The notes under the pieces were generated by a model that saw only the letters and a list, made by a program, of their open reading frames with translations, was not told the origin of the DNA and did no database searches. Of a DNA stretch of 64,000 nucleotides, positions 63,746-64,000 are shown in pieces. The DNA comes from DASUPK01 sp963747425. Its GTDB lineage: Bacteria > Actinomycetota > Thermoleophilia > Solirubrobacterales > 70-9. The position numbers and the translations under genes are program-made. The stretch lies in NCBI GenBank assembly GCA_963747425.1, contig CAVVFJ010000001.1, positions 186,001 to 250,000 of the forward strand, given 5' to 3'. Every line of letters begins with the position of its first letter. The first letter of the stretch is position 1.

Positions 63746-64000
63746 CTAAGCAGGCACGCGCTCTGAGGCGACCCGCTCGATGCGGGCGCCCAGATCGCGT
63801 AGTCGCACGTCGATCCGCTCGTAGCCGCGGTCGATCTGAGCGACGTTGCCGATCTCCGAGGTGCCCTGCGCGGCCAGTGCCGCGATGAGCATCGCCATGC
63901 CGGCGCGGATGTCCGGGCTCTCCAGTCGAGCGCCATGAAGACGGCTCGGACCACTGACGACCGCCCTGTGGGGATCGCTGAGGTGGATCCGAGCGCCCAT
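63746..64000 (-). CDS. murA: UDP-N-acetylglucosamine 1-carboxyvinyltransferase, C-terminal part
   Basis: The last 84 residues of a MurA/EPSP-synthase-type protein; the gene continues beyond the window edge. The segment SGPSRLHGARLESPDIRAGMAMLIAALAAQGTSEI and the end VAQIDRGYERIDVRLRDLGARIERV match MurA. MurA makes the first committed precursor of peptidoglycan. The apparent ATG at the edge is internal methionine, not the start. Confidence 0.88.
   Translation of the reverse strand: MGARIHLSDPHRAVVSGPSRLHGARLESPDIRAGMAMLIAALAAQGTSEIGNVAQIDRGYERIDVRLRDLGARIERVASERVPA

Noticed and set aside
1..64000. tRNA, rRNA, CRISPR and IS elements
   Set aside because: No T-loop GGTTCGAAT-type context with matching acceptor stem, no regularly spaced identical repeats, and no transposase or terminal inverted repeats were found by reading both strands.

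Overview
The window looks like chromosomal DNA of a high-GC actinobacterium, most likely class Thermoleophilia (Solirubrobacterales/Gaiellales relatives). This is inferred from the gene set: an archaeal/eukaryotic-type prolyl-tRNA synthetase, a GarA/FtsR-like/PgsA block with the gene order known from mycobacteria, a single-motif RsiG-like protein, SepF, a WS/DGAT acyltransferase, a short HisG paired with HisZ, and many GTG/TTG starts. No rRNA, tRNA, CRISPR array, insertion sequence or prophage was seen.

Layout. 0-14 kb: housekeeping and accessory genes (lipid kinase, methyltransferase, cyclophilin lipoprotein, peroxiredoxin, two alpha/beta hydrolases, PP2C phosphatase, CcdA, FMO, CnoX-like thioredoxin, DinB) with several broken genes (DUF72, GNAT, and an RlpA-like gene behind a c-di-AMP riboswitch). 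14-25 kb: WS/DGAT, ChbG deacetylase, a VKOR/DsbA-like disulfide pair, RTX protein, K+ channel, NadE, lipase-like and lipid-binding proteins. 25-31 kb: two tandem HTH-transmembrane-RskA-like proteins, an alkyl-DHAP-synthase-like flavoenzyme, then SRPBCC-FtsR-GarA-RsiG-PgsA. 31-44 kb: ProS, a three-gene cytochrome b cluster, IspG, a PASTA protein, deacetylase, acyl-CoA ligase, RseP, Dxr, a secreted protein and a class III cyclase. 44-52 kb: the cdsA-uppS-frr-pyrH-tsf-rpsB block and rluD-lspA-yggT-proC. 52-57 kb: sepF-yggS-pgeF-cca and a PQQ-repeat protein. 57-63 kb: hisZGDBHA-doxX-hisF. 63-64 kb: two small tandem paralogues and the 3' end of murA.

The least expected signal is a dispersed 44-46 base hairpin element present four times (10643, 13837, 50764, 57741). 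Its arms change in a compensatory way and all copies point along the adjacent transcript. In two copies the right arm carries GAGGAG and the 3' edge carries or abuts the ATG of the next gene. It also encodes the last residues of FMO and DinB and the first residues of LspA. Second-messenger parts are also concentrated here: a ydaO c-di-AMP riboswitch, an RsiG-like protein with a c-di-GMP-type motif, and a class III nucleotide cyclase.

Several single-base frameshifts (DUF72, RlpA-like, four in GNAT) and an in-frame amber codon between the methyltransferase and lipid kinase could be true decay or assembly error. Convergent neighbours repeatedly share the tetranucleotide CTAG as overlapping stop codons.
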